Assembly (NCBI GenBank): GCA_937873665.1
Contig: CALMYW010000460.1
Coordinates: forward strand, 62,001-126,000
DNA from: an uncultured Sphingorhabdus sp.
GTDB taxonomy: Bacteria; Pseudomonadota; Alphaproteobacteria; Sphingomonadales; Sphingomonadaceae
DNA length: 64,000 bases
Reading direction: 5' to 3'
The translations under genes were made by a program, and so were the position numbers. Shown in pieces: positions 7,244 through 15,595 of the stretch (position 1 is the stretch's first letter; every line of letters starts with the position of its first letter). The notes under the pieces were generated by a model, which searched no databases, had not been told where the DNA came from, and was given only the letters and a program-made list of their open reading frames with translations.

Positions 7244-8721
7244 CGTTTCAAGTCCTCGATCATCAATTCGGCGGTGGCCTTGGCGCTGCCCACTACACCC
7301 GGAATACCAGCCCCCGGATGCGTTCCTGCGCCGACAAAGTAAAGATTGGAAAGTACATCGTCGCGATTATGCACGCGGAACCATGCGCTTTGGGTCAGCA
7401 CAGGTTCAAGGCTGAAGGCACTGCCCAGATGCGCGTTGAGATCGGTGCCGAAATCGGCGGGCGTATAATGGAATTTGGTGACGATACGCTCGTGGATGTC
7501 CGGAATCAGGCGGCGTCCGACCTCATCGAGGATGCGCTTTTCGAAGACCGGACCCATTTCCTCCCAGTCGATCGGCAGCTTGCCCTGATGCGCGACTGGA
7601 GCCAGTGCGTAGAAGGTCGAGCAGCCTTCGGGTGCCATAGAAGGATCGCTGACCGTCGGGTGGTGCAGATAGAGCGAGAAATCCTGCGGCAGAACGCCAT
7701 GGGTGTAGATGTCGTCGAGCAACCCTTTATAGCGCGGCCCGAACAGGATCATATGGTGCGGGATGCCGGGCCAGGTGCCCTTGATGCCAAAATGAACGAC
7801 GAACAGGCTGGGGGAGAATTTCTTGCGCGAAAGGCTTGCTGCGGCTTTCTCTCCACGCGGATGGTGACCAAGCAGATCACGGTAACTGTGCATGATGTCG
7901 CCATTGGTGGCGACCGCGTCGCAATCGATCCGGTGTCCTGATTGGGTTACCACTCCGGTGGTACGCTCGCCTTGCGTTTCTATCCGCTCGACAGGGTCTC
8001 CCAATATCAGAGTGCCGCCAATGCGTTCGAATTGCTTCACCATCGCTGCGATCAGCCGGTTGGTGCCGCCCTTGGCGAACCAGACGCCGCCGTCTTTCTC
8101 CAGCTTGTGTATCAGCGCATAGATGGCGCTGGTCTTCATCGGATTGCCGCCGACCAACAATGTGTGGAAGGACAGTGCCTCGCGCAGCTTCTCATTCTTC
8201 ACAAAAGAAGAAACCATCGAATAGACACTGCGCCAAGCCTGATATTTGGCGAGTGCCGGAGCCGCTTTTATCATCGAGGCGAAGTCGAGAAATGCCTTTG
8301 TGCCGAGTTTGACATAGCCTTCGTCATGCACGCCCGCGCTATATTCAAGGAACTTCGCATAGCCTGCGACATCCTCGGGATTCAGCTTTTCGATTTCGGA
8401 GCGCAGTTTGGCGTCGTCGTTGGAATAATCGAAATTGGTGCCGTCAGCCCAGTTGAGCCGGTAAAAAGGCATGACCGGCATCAGTTCGACATCCTGCGCC
8501 ATGTCATGCCCGGTCAGTGTCCAAAGCTGGGTCAGGCAGGGCGGATCGGTGATCACCGTCGGGCCGCCATCAAAGATGAAGCCGTCGCGCTCCCAATAGT
8601 AAGCGCGTCCACCGGGCTTGTCGCGGGCTTCGATGATGGTGGTCTGAATGCCTGCGGCCTGCAGGCGGATGGCAAGTGCCAGTCCGCCGAAGCCCGAGCC
8701 GATGACGACGGCTGATTTCAT
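7240..8721 (-). CDS. crtI: phytoene desaturase CrtI
   Basis: An FAD-dependent desaturase converting phytoene to lycopene (four steps in most bacteria). The N-terminal dinucleotide fold is VVIGSGFGGLALAIRLQAAG (residues 5-24), followed by KPGGRAYYWERDGFIFDGGP. The C-terminal CrtI signature is GAGTHPGAGIPGVVGSAKAT. Length 493 aa is normal. It overlaps crtY upstream by four bases (ATGA) and the LOG gene downstream by four. Product chain length cannot be read, but the crtY neighbour implies lycopene. Confidence 0.95.
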   Translation of the reverse strand: MKSAVVIGSGFGGLALAIRLQAAGIQTTIIEARDKPGGRAYYWERDGFIFDGGPTVITDPPCLTQLWTLTGHDMAQDVELMPVMPFYRLNWADGTNFDYSNDDAKLRSEIEKLNPEDVAGYAKFLEYSAGVHDEGYVKLGTKAFLDFASMIKAAPALAKYQAWRSVYSMVSSFVKNEKLREALSFHTLLVGGNPMKTSAIYALIHKLEKDGGVWFAKGGTNRLIAAMVKQFERIGGTLILGDPVERIETQGERTTGVVTQSGHRIDCDAVATNGDIMHSYRDLLGHHPRGEKAAASLSRKKFSPSLFVVHFGIKGTWPGIPHHMILFGPRYKGLLDDIYTHGVLPQDFSLYLHHPTVSDPSMAPEGCSTFYALAPVAHQGKLPIDWEEMGPVFEKRILDEVGRRLIPDIHERIVTKFHYTPADFGTDLNAHLGSAFSLEPVLTQSAWFRVHNRDDVLSNLYFVGAGTHPGAGIPGVVGSAKATAELMIEDLKR

Positions 8722-9899
8722 CTTTTTGTCTTCCGTGCCCGAATTGCTTGTAACGCCTTACCGATGGGGACCGGTGGTTTACCAGAGAGAATGCGCGCTT
8801 TGTCGCTGCCAGTACTCTGCCCGGCATAGAAGCGTTCGATCAATCCGGGCTTAAGCCTGTAGAAGCGCTCGAGTAGCTTGTACCGTTCGCCAGGTTCGGA
8901 CGCGCGAAAGAGCATCCGGTTGAGAATGCGATAGAAACTGCCGCCCTTCCAATGCTCCTGCGCGCGCTGCCGCATCAGCATGTTCAATCGGTCGCCGTCG
9001 TAATCGGGCAGTTCGGAAATATAGATCGCGTTGCGCACGGCATCAGGCAACGAGTAGCTGGTGACCGGGTGGAGGAAAGCGCCGCGTGCACCGGCCTTGG
9101 CCGTCCGCCCGCTGCCGCTCGCCCAGTAGTTTTCGAGGTCGCCGCCCATGATGACGGGCAACACGCCTGTTTCCTCGCGCAGCACCCGTTCGACCTGCCA
9201 GCCCTTGCCATCGGCATAGGCCGCGATTCTCTGCGCCATCACCCGTCGGTCGAGGTCTGGCTTGTCGCTATAATAAGTGTCCTCGACGAACACCTTGTCC
9301 ATGCCGAATGGCAGAACATAAACGAAGCGATAGCCGTCATGCTGTTCGACCGTTGCATCCATCACGATCGGCCGCGTCAAATCATGCGGTTCGGAAAGTT
9401 GCATCAACTGGCCGGTGAACTTCTGCCAGCCGCAATCGAGATGATGATAGTCCGCCACCCCGCGCGCATCGATCACCCCGCCCGCATTGATCCGCTGTGC
9501 TCCGTCGAGCACGACAAGACGCGGGCTGACGGCTTTGACCGTGCGCCCGGTCAGTAGTGACGATGCCGGCAGATTATGCCGCAACAGCCAATCGAGCCGC
9601 TCGGACTCGATGGTGTAGTAGATATTGTCGAGGCTGCGACTATGCGCCGGGAAATGCACGTCATAGCCCGACCAGCCATAGGTGACGAGTGGCGCGGTCA
9701 GCCAGCGGTGCTCGGGCGCGACGTCGCTCGCGAAAAAGCTCCAGATATGATTGCCGCCGAAATGCTGTTCCTGCTCGACCAGTACGATCTTGAGTTCAGG
9801 ACGCTGCCGCGCAACGGCAAGCGCGATCAGCCCACCGGCAAGGCCGCCGCCGACAATGGCAAGGTCACATTTGATAGGGGTTGGAGCAGCCAACGGCAT
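8718..9899 (-). CDS. crtY: lycopene beta-cyclase CrtY
   Basis: Cyclises both ends of lycopene to beta-carotene. The FAD/NAD fold LAIVGGGLAGGLIALAVARQ lies at residues 13-32, followed by GGNHIWSFF, typical of bacterial CrtY. The middle carries YRFVYVLPF and VFVEDTYYSD, and the C-terminus is basic (AIRARKTKR). Length 393 aa. It is the first gene of the minus-strand crt operon, so the operon promoter should lie in 9900-10074, where I recognise no clear boxes. No crtZ or crtW is adjacent; the hydroxylase-like gene at 12873 could modify the rings. Confidence 0.93.
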   Translation of the reverse strand: MPLAAPTPIKCDLAIVGGGLAGGLIALAVARQRPELKIVLVEQEQHFGGNHIWSFFASDVAPEHRWLTAPLVTYGWSGYDVHFPAHSRSLDNIYYTIESERLDWLLRHNLPASSLLTGRTVKAVSPRLVVLDGAQRINAGGVIDARGVADYHHLDCGWQKFTGQLMQLSEPHDLTRPIVMDATVEQHDGYRFVYVLPFGMDKVFVEDTYYSDKPDLDRRVMAQRIAAYADGKGWQVERVLREETGVLPVIMGGDLENYWASGSGRTAKAGARGAFLHPVTSYSLPDAVRNAIYISELPDYDGDRLNMLMRQRAQEHWKGGSFYRILNRMLFRASEPGERYKLLERFYRLKPGLIERFYAGQSTGSDKARILSGKPPVPIGKALQAIRARKTKR

Positions 9900-9993
9900 G
9901 TAGAAGGCCCTAGCGCAGGCGATTTGGCTTCAAAAGCCGCTATGTGCACAAAGGCGTGGATAATGCGGGGATATTCGCTGGGGCCAAACGATA

Positions 9994-10019
9994 CAGGCCG
10001 AAGCTTTCGCTCCGGCCTG
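9994..10019 (-). terminator. hairpin downstream of the adhesin gene
   Basis: A seven-pair stem CAGGCCG/CGGCCTG with a 12-nt loop, 55 bases past the adhesin stop on the minus strand. Only a weak T-rich stretch follows, so this is a modest terminator call. The rest of 9900-10074 should hold the crtY promoter. Confidence 0.35.
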
Positions 10020-10074
10020 CCCGTCGGGATATTGCGAGACTGCGTGCACAATCCCGTCCGGTTCCCCTGTTAAC

Positions 10075-12099
10075 TCAGAATTCGCCTGCCACGCCCACGC
10101 GGGCACCAATGCTATCGCCACCGGCATAAGAAATGCCACCGGTCACCGCGAACGGGTTTTCAGTGTTGGCGCGATAAGCAAAGGACAGACCGATCGCTTG
10201 TTCGCCACGATAGGTCGCCGCGTTCAACGCATAGCTGACCCCGCCGACATTGGATGGCATCGGTGCCGTCGTGAGAGCTAATGCCGTTGCCGAACCTCGG
10301 CGAGAATCCCGACGATCGCGATCGGTCAGCGCGAACAGTTCACTGATCTGGGCCGTGTGCGTTGCCGTCAGTGTCTGTAGCGCGGGAATCGCCCCGAGGC
10401 TAAGCGATTCCAAGGCAGTGAGGCGGGTGTTCTGTGTCGTATTCACCACCTGGATTGCGGCAATCTGCGTGTCCTGCACTGCATTTTGTGCAACGGCGCT
10501 ATCTGCTGTAGTCTGCGCGGCATTGGCGGCTGTTTGTGCTGTCGCTGCATTGGCCACAGCGGTATTTGCGGTCGTCTGGGCGGTTGCTGCATTGGCTAGC
10601 GCTGTATTTGCGGTACCCTGCGCCGCCGCAGCACTCGCCGTTGCTCCGCCAACCGCAGTGTTCAATTGGGCCACGGTCGCAGCATCGCTTGCGGCAACGC
10701 CAGCTGCAATGTTCGTCAAACGACGCTCGGTACCAGCCGCACCGAACGATACCGTATTCGGATCATTGGCAATCGAGCCGTCACCCAGAGCAATTGCACC
10801 CGCCGCATTGGCCTGTGCGCCATTGCCAATGGCGACGGCACCATTGCCGTTTGCGACAGTCAGATTACCGATAGCTACAGCACCGTCGCCTGTTGCGGTG
10901 TTGTCCGCACCGATGGCTACTGCACCTGTCCCGACAGCGGTATTCGGATCGCCAATGGCCACAGCGCCATTACCCGTTGCCGTCTGGCCAAAGCCAATGG
11001 CAACGGCTGCTCCGCCGCTAGCAACAGCGTCGGTACCGATGGCGACTGCATTGACGTCCGAAGCTTCGGTTGTGCCGCTACCGATTGTGATTGCACCGTT
11101 GGCAGTTGCTTGTCGGCCCGCACCTATGGCGATGGCGCTTGTCGCAGTTACCTGCGTACTCACGCCAAGCGCGGTCCCTGAATCGCCCGATACCTCGCTG
11201 TTCGCGCCGATCGCCGTGCCGCCGACCGCGTTGACCTCTGCACGGCCACCAACGGCAGTTGCATTGGAGCCCGCAAACACTTCAGAGTTCGGCGTATTGA
11301 AGGTAAATCCGGTACCTGCACGAGCGGTCGAGCCGATCGCAACGGTATTGCTGCCGACTGCTACGGCATTGCTACCCAGCGTGCTCGCGGCGTTGATGCC
11401 GATATTTGCCGGCGTTACCGAGCCACTGAACCGCGCCGTCGCGTTTTGGCCAAGCGCGACGCCGTTGTCTTGCGCCAAGGCATTAAAGCCAATGGCGGTC
11501 GAGGCGAAAATTTGGTTGGTGGTGCTTGGCCCAATGGCTTGGGCACCTTGGCCGATGGCGATTCCGCCTGCTTGGCTGACCACGGTATTGGTGCCAAGCG
11601 CGGTGCCGTCTTCGGCAGTTATTTCCGAATTGGCACCAACTGCCGTCGCGTTGTTTTGGTTAGCCTCGGCGCGACCGCCTACAACGGTGATGTTGCTTCC
11701 GGCCTCTACCGGCGAGTTCGGTGTATTGAGGGTGAAGCCGGTGCCCGCCCGCGCTGTGGTGCCGATCGCAACCGTGTTCGACCCTACTGCGACGGCGTTG
11801 CCGCCAACCGCTATTGCCGAGTTAATGCCGATATTGGCGGGATTGACCGTGCCGCTAAAGCGCGCGGTGGCCGAATTACCGATGGCTACGGCATTGTCAT
11901 GCGCCAACGCGTTATAGCCAACCGCGACCGATGCGAAAATAGGATTGGCATTGCTGGGGCCTGATGCGGTTGCGCCGTCACCAACAGCAGATGCCCAAAA
12001 AAAAATTGCACCAGACGCCGATATTGCAGACATGGTGCGACCCCGTGATCGAGAAGAACGGACCATCATAACCGACGGCCTATTCCTTTCGATAGTCAT
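10075..12099 (-). CDS. trimeric autotransporter adhesin (YadA/Hia type)
   Basis: A 674-residue surface protein. It has a signal-like N-terminus with basic RSSRSRGR, then a hydrophobic core AISASGAIFFW and a likely cleavage after ASA. A long head of 14-residue YadA-type repeats follows (for example NAVAVGSNTVAIG). The neck/stalk region is rich in TANTALANAATAQ heptads (about 480-560), and the C-terminal YadA anchor of about 70 residues ends in ARVGVAGEF. The head contains a 143-residue tandem duplication (residues 47-189 and 190 onward). A T9 tract sits in the signal-peptide codons. The start is uncertain (M1, M11 or M12); no strong Shine-Dalgarno is visible. Role: adhesion or autoaggregation, inferred from family. 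Confidence 0.9.
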   Translation of the reverse strand: MTIERNRPSVMMVRSSRSRGRTMSAISASGAIFFWASAVGDGATASGPSNANPIFASVAVGYNALAHDNAVAIGNSATARFSGTVNPANIGINSAIAVGGNAVAVGSNTVAIGTTARAGTGFTLNTPNSPVEAGSNITVVGGRAEANQNNATAVGANSEITAEDGTALGTNTVVSQAGGIAIGQGAQAIGPSTTNQIFASTAIGFNALAQDNGVALGQNATARFSGSVTPANIGINAASTLGSNAVAVGSNTVAIGSTARAGTGFTFNTPNSEVFAGSNATAVGGRAEVNAVGGTAIGANSEVSGDSGTALGVSTQVTATSAIAIGAGRQATANGAITIGSGTTEASDVNAVAIGTDAVASGGAAVAIGFGQTATGNGAVAIGDPNTAVGTGAVAIGADNTATGDGAVAIGNLTVANGNGAVAIGNGAQANAAGAIALGDGSIANDPNTVSFGAAGTERRLTNIAAGVAASDAATVAQLNTAVGGATASAAAAQGTANTALANAATAQTTANTAVANAATAQTAANAAQTTADSAVAQNAVQDTQIAAIQVVNTTQNTRLTALESLSLGAIPALQTLTATHTAQISELFALTDRDRRDSRRGSATALALTTAPMPSNVGGVSYALNAATYRGEQAIGLSFAYRANTENPFAVTGGISYAGGDSIGARVGVAGEF
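11997..12005 (-). repeat. T9 homopolymer inside the adhesin signal peptide
   Basis: Nine A on the plus strand give nine T in the coding strand, encoding I-F-F of the hydrophobic core. With nine T the adhesin frame is open. Ten T would reach a TGA about eight codons later, and eight T shifts out of the repeat frame. This is a candidate slipped-strand switch, or simply a sequencing-sensitive site. Confidence 0.6.
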
Positions 12100-12201
12100 G
12101 TTATGCAGCAGTCCGACTTCAATGTATTGGACGAATACGACACCGCTTTTGGATCGGCCCTTCGCCGTGGACAGCCTGAATCAATCTGGTATGGCGACGC
12201 G

Positions 12202-12876
12202 ATGAAGACATATTGGGCAGTGCTGGCATGCTATGCCTTGGCGGCTTCGATGGGGCCGTCACCCGTCGGGGCGTATCAGCCAGCCAATTCACAAACCGGC
12301 TATGCTGCCGAACAATGTATTGGCTACAACCGCCAGTCGACCGATAGTTTTAGCCTGATCAACAATTGCGACACTCCGGTGGATGTGATGGTTTGTGCCG
12401 AGGAAGCCGGGATATCGACTTGCGCTTCGCCCGATCGCTATTCCCGCCATTTGGTCGCGCCGCGCGCGACTCTCCCCGGACAGTATCGCCCGCTCCAATC
12501 GCTCAACATCTTTGCATGCCGCGCCCCTGCTGTGGTGACGATGCAGGCTGGGGGTCTCGCGAATTGTGACCCAAGTGGGACGGGCAACCTGCCTTTGTTG
12601 CTCGCTTCCTCGCTTAAGAATCCGGCGGCGATCATAACGGCTGCGGATTATCCGCGCGGTGTGACGGCTTCGGGGACCACAAGGTTCGAGATGGTCGTTA
12701 CCGCCGATGGACGCCCGCAAAGCTGCACGGTGACCATATCTTCGGGTAAGGAAGCGCTCGACAAGGCGACGTGCAATGCCTTCATGAAACGCGCGCGCTT
12801 CACGCCTGCCAAGGGTGCAAATGGACTTGCATCCGCCGGGCGCTATCGCGGTAATGTGACCTGGAAGGAACAATGA
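12202..12876 (+). CDS. periplasmic protein with TonB C-terminal-like domain
   Basis: A 224-residue protein; ATG 12202 is chosen because it begins a signal peptide (MKTYWAVLACYALAAS...). The middle (AEQCIGYNRQSTDSFSLINN and VMVCAEEAGISTCASP) has paired cysteines and is unfamiliar. The last 75 residues resemble the TonB_C fold (TTRFEMVVTADGRPQSCTVT, then FMKRARFTPAK). It lacks a TonB proline-rich linker and a membrane anchor. It may therefore be a periplasmic partner and not an energy transducer. It is divergent from the adhesin and overlaps the hydroxylase start as ATGA. Confidence 0.7.
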   Translation: MKTYWAVLACYALAASMGPSPVGAYQPANSQTGYAAEQCIGYNRQSTDSFSLINNCDTPVDVMVCAEEAGISTCASPDRYSRHLVAPRATLPGQYRPLQSLNIFACRAPAVVTMQAGGLANCDPSGTGNLPLLLASSLKNPAAIITAADYPRGVTASGTTRFEMVVTADGRPQSCTVTISSGKEALDKATCNAFMKRARFTPAKGANGLASAGRYRGNVTWKEQ

Positions 12877-13622
12877 CGCCGACGATTGCGGCATTGGGAT
12901 CGGCGCTGGCGATGACATTGATCGTCGGCGTTCGCTACCTCGCGACCAGCGGCTTTTTCGCATGGCTGACGGGAAAGGTTCGCCCCGGGCTTTATGCAAA
13001 ACTCGACGCGCAGATGCGCCGCGAAATCTACTGGTCCTTGCTGTCAGCTGGAATTTACGGGGTGCCCGCGGGTGTTGTCGCTTGGGGCTGGCAGAACCGG
13101 GACTGGACGCAAATCTATACCGTTATTGGTGACTATCCGCTCTGGTATCTGCCGCTGTCGGTTTTCCTGTTCCTCGCGGCGCATGACACATGGTTCTATT
13201 GGACGCATCGCTGGATGCACTGGCCAAGGCTGTTTCGGGTCGCCCATGCCGTCCACCACGAAAGCCGCCCGCCGACCGCATGGGCAGCGATGAGCTTTCA
13301 TCCTTGGGAGGCGGTGACGGGGGCCGTGGTCATCCCGGCGTTGGTCTTCCTGATCCCAATCCATGTTGGTGCTTTGGGCTTCGTGCTCTTCACCATGACG
13401 CTGATGGGCATCACCAACCATATGGGCTGGGAACTATTCCCGCGCAGTCTTGTTCATGGACCATTGGGTCGCTGGCTGATAACGGCGACGCACCATCAAA
13501 AGCATCACGATGCGTATAAGGGAAATTATGGGCTCTACTTCCGTTTCTGGGACCGTCTTTGCGGCACCGATCTTGGCCTTGGCGATTTTGGCAGGGCAGG
13601 GCGCGGCGCAGGCGGCGGATGA
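12873..13622 (+). CDS. sterol desaturase/fatty-acid hydroxylase-family membrane protein
   Basis: A di-iron integral membrane oxygenase of 249 residues. The histidine clusters are HDTWFYWTHR (about 105-114), HAVHHES (about 125-131) and ATHHQKHHDAY (about 206-216), with several hydrophobic spans between and before them. Family members hydroxylate or desaturate sterols, fatty acids and carotenoid rings. Lying about 3 kb from the crt operon, it could be a carotenoid ring hydroxylase, but that is inference. It is coupled to the upstream gene by ATGA. Its last 32 codons overlap the next gene in another frame, and its tail is glycine-rich. Confidence 0.83.
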   Translation: MTPTIAALGSALAMTLIVGVRYLATSGFFAWLTGKVRPGLYAKLDAQMRREIYWSLLSAGIYGVPAGVVAWGWQNRDWTQIYTVIGDYPLWYLPLSVFLFLAAHDTWFYWTHRWMHWPRLFRVAHAVHHESRPPTAWAAMSFHPWEAVTGAVVIPALVFLIPIHVGALGFVLFTMTLMGITNHMGWELFPRSLVHGPLGRWLITATHHQKHHDAYKGNYGLYFRFWDRLCGTDLGLGDFGRAGRGAGGG

Positions 13623-13989
13623 TTCCACTCTGACCGTTTCGGTTACCGGATTGCGCAATCAAAAGGGCAATATTTTGGTCTGCCTGACGGCCAATGCCAA
13701 AGCCTTTCCCGATTGTTCGAAGGACCCCGCGGCGCACAAGCGTACGGTACGGGCATCGGCTGCGGGTTCGATCAGCTTCTCTGGGCTTGCCGATGGCACC
13801 TATGCGCTGTCGCTGGTCCATGATGAAAATGCTAATGACAAGCTCGACACGACGCTCGCGATTCCGAAAGAGGGTTTCGGATTTTCGCGCAATCCCAAGA
13901 TCGCTTTCGGACCGCCCAAATTTGCTTCGGCGGCTTTTGCTTTAAAGGGTTCAGCGACACAGACCGTTAAAATGAAATATATGCTCTAA
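13528..13989 (+). CDS. DUF2141 secreted protein
   Basis: A 153-residue exported protein. The signal peptide GTVFAAPILALAILAGQG...AAQA is followed by a DUF2141 beta-domain (TLTVSVTGLRNQKGNILVCL, LVHDENANDKLDT, GFGFSRNPKIAFGPPKFASA). ATG 13528 is favoured over ATG 13510 because AAGGGA lies at 13519-13524. The signal peptide is encoded inside the hydroxylase gene in a different frame for 95 bases. No later start would keep a signal peptide, so the overlap looks real. Function unknown. Confidence 0.85.
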   Translation: MGSTSVSGTVFAAPILALAILAGQGAAQAADDSTLTVSVTGLRNQKGNILVCLTANAKAFPDCSKDPAAHKRTVRASAAGSISFSGLADGTYALSLVHDENANDKLDTTLAIPKEGFGFSRNPKIAFGPPKFASAAFALKGSATQTVKMKYML

Positions 13990-14007
13990 CTTTCACTTTT
14001 TGATTTT

Positions 14008-14032
14008 GGTCAATTGCAACTTGCAACCGACC
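14008..14032. promoter_or_regulatory. 25-nt imperfect palindrome upstream of BVMO operon
   Basis: Arms GGTCAATTGCAA and TTGCAACCGACC around a central C14020 match at 10 of 12 positions; the inner TTGCAA-C-TTGCAA is perfect. It ends 34 bases before the monooxygenase ATG, where a regulator could block transcription. It differs from the TTTAATCG sites, so this operon probably answers to another regulator. Confidence 0.45.
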
Positions 14033-14066
14033 AGCAATTATCTCCCTCAAGCAGAGGAGATAGAAG

Positions 14067-15575
14067 ATGCTGGATACACTGGAACGCAACGATTCGGCTG
14101 GGTCGAGCGGTGGAGTTGAACATTTTGACGTTCTGATTGCCGGTGCCGGGATTTCCGGGATAGGCTCGGCCTATCACCTGCAACAGCAATGTTCGGGCAA
14201 AAGCTATGTTGTCCTCGATATGAAGGACACATTTGGCGGGACTTGGGAAACGCACAAATATCCCGGCGTCCGTTCCGACTCCGACCTCTACACATTCGGC
14301 TATCGCTTCAAGCCATGGGTGGGCGCGCCGATCGCCAGTGCGGACGAAATCCTGAAATATATGGGTGAGGTGATCGAGGAAAATAACATTGGCCCCAACA
14401 TCCGTTACGGCCACCGCATCACCGGATGTTCTTGGTCGAGCGCAGACAATCGCTGGACCATAGAGGCGGTAGACAAGTCGGGAGCGACCAAGCGCTTCAC
14501 CTGCAACTTCCTCTGGATGTGCCAAGGCTATTACGACCATGAAAAGCCCTATATCCCTGATTGGGAAGGGCTGAGCGACTATAAGGGGCAATTCGTCCAT
14601 GCCCAGCTGTGGGACCCGAAAACCCACTATGCCGGCAAGCGCATTTTGGTAATCGGATCGGGCGCGACTGCCGCTACTGTAGTCCCCGCCTTTGCTGAAA
14701 AGGCAGCGCATGTGACGATGCTGCAACGCTCGCCGACCTACTTCTTCTGCAGCGAAAACAAGAATGAACTGGCAGATCGTCTGCGCGAAATCGGCATCGA
14801 TGAACCCACCATCCACCGCGTGGTGCGTGCACAGATCATGTATGATCAGGACATGATGACCAAGCGCTGCCAGACCGAACCCGAGGTGGTGTTCGAGGAA
14901 CTGAAAGAGCTGGTCCGCGCCTTCACCGGCAAACCCGATTTCGAGTTTGAGCCGCACTTTACGCCGAAATATCGCGTGTGGCAGCAGCGGCTGGCCTTCT
15001 GCCCCAATGGTGACGTTTTCCGTGCTGCCGTGGAAGGAAAGGTCACGGTTGTCACTGACACGATCGACCGCTTCACGGAAAAAGGTGTGCGCACCAGTTC
15101 GGGCGAAGAAATCGAGGCAGACATCATCGTCGCCGCCACCGGTTTTCGCCTGTCGGTCATGGGCGACATTCCGTTCAGCGTTGATGGCAAGCCCGTCAAC
15201 TGGAGCGACACCGTCACTTATCGCGGCATGATGTTCACCGGCGTTCCGAACATGGCGTGGGTGATGGGCTATTTCCGCGCCAGCTGGACATTGCGCGTCG
15301 ATATGATGGGCGATTTTGTCTGCAATCTGCTCAACCATATGGACAAGGTCGGCGCCAAACGCGTCGATGTGCAGTTGCGTCCCGAAGATGCAGGGATGCC
15401 ACTGGCGCCCTGGATCGAAGAGGACAATTTCAATCCGGGCTATCTGATGCGCGGGCTCGATAAAATGCCCAGGCGCGGGGACAAACCCGAATGGCGGCAC
15501 AACCAGGATTATTGGGCGGAAAAAGACCAGATCCCGGCAACCGATCTGACCGGTACCGAATTCAAATATAGCTGA
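14067..15575 (+). CDS. Baeyer-Villiger-type flavin monooxygenase
   Basis: A class B flavoprotein monooxygenase of 502 residues. The FAD fold is DVLIAGAGISGIGSAYHL (about 21-38), followed by FGGTWETHKYPGVRSDSDLY. The BVMO/FMO fingerprint is in the form YKGQFVHAQLW (Y-x-G-x3-H-x3-W), and the NADPH fold is ILVIGSGATAATV. It inserts oxygen next to a ketone or oxidises heteroatoms; the substrate is unknown. AGAGGAGA precedes the ATG. It leads a three-gene operon with P450 and rubredoxin (20-base and one-base gaps) and has a candidate operator at 14008-14032. Confidence 0.9.
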   Translation: MLDTLERNDSAGSSGGVEHFDVLIAGAGISGIGSAYHLQQQCSGKSYVVLDMKDTFGGTWETHKYPGVRSDSDLYTFGYRFKPWVGAPIASADEILKYMGEVIEENNIGPNIRYGHRITGCSWSSADNRWTIEAVDKSGATKRFTCNFLWMCQGYYDHEKPYIPDWEGLSDYKGQFVHAQLWDPKTHYAGKRILVIGSGATAATVVPAFAEKAAHVTMLQRSPTYFFCSENKNELADRLREIGIDEPTIHRVVRAQIMYDQDMMTKRCQTEPEVVFEELKELVRAFTGKPDFEFEPHFTPKYRVWQQRLAFCPNGDVFRAAVEGKVTVVTDTIDRFTEKGVRTSSGEEIEADIIVAATGFRLSVMGDIPFSVDGKPVNWSDTVTYRGMMFTGVPNMAWVMGYFRASWTLRVDMMGDFVCNLLNHMDKVGAKRVDVQLRPEDAGMPLAPWIEEDNFNPGYLMRGLDKMPRRGDKPEWRHNQDYWAEKDQIPATDLTGTEFKYS

Positions 15576-15595
15576 CCGCAGACAGGACCAGAAAC

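Noticed and set aside
10250..11917. Long plus-strand open frame opposite the adhesin
   Set aside because: It mirrors the low-complexity repeat codons of the adhesin, has no start signal, and reads as alternating Ala/Pro/Thr.
11104..11961. CRISPR-like periodic repeats in the adhesin region
   Set aside because: Periodicity is protein-level YadA repeat; no fixed direct repeats with unique spacers.
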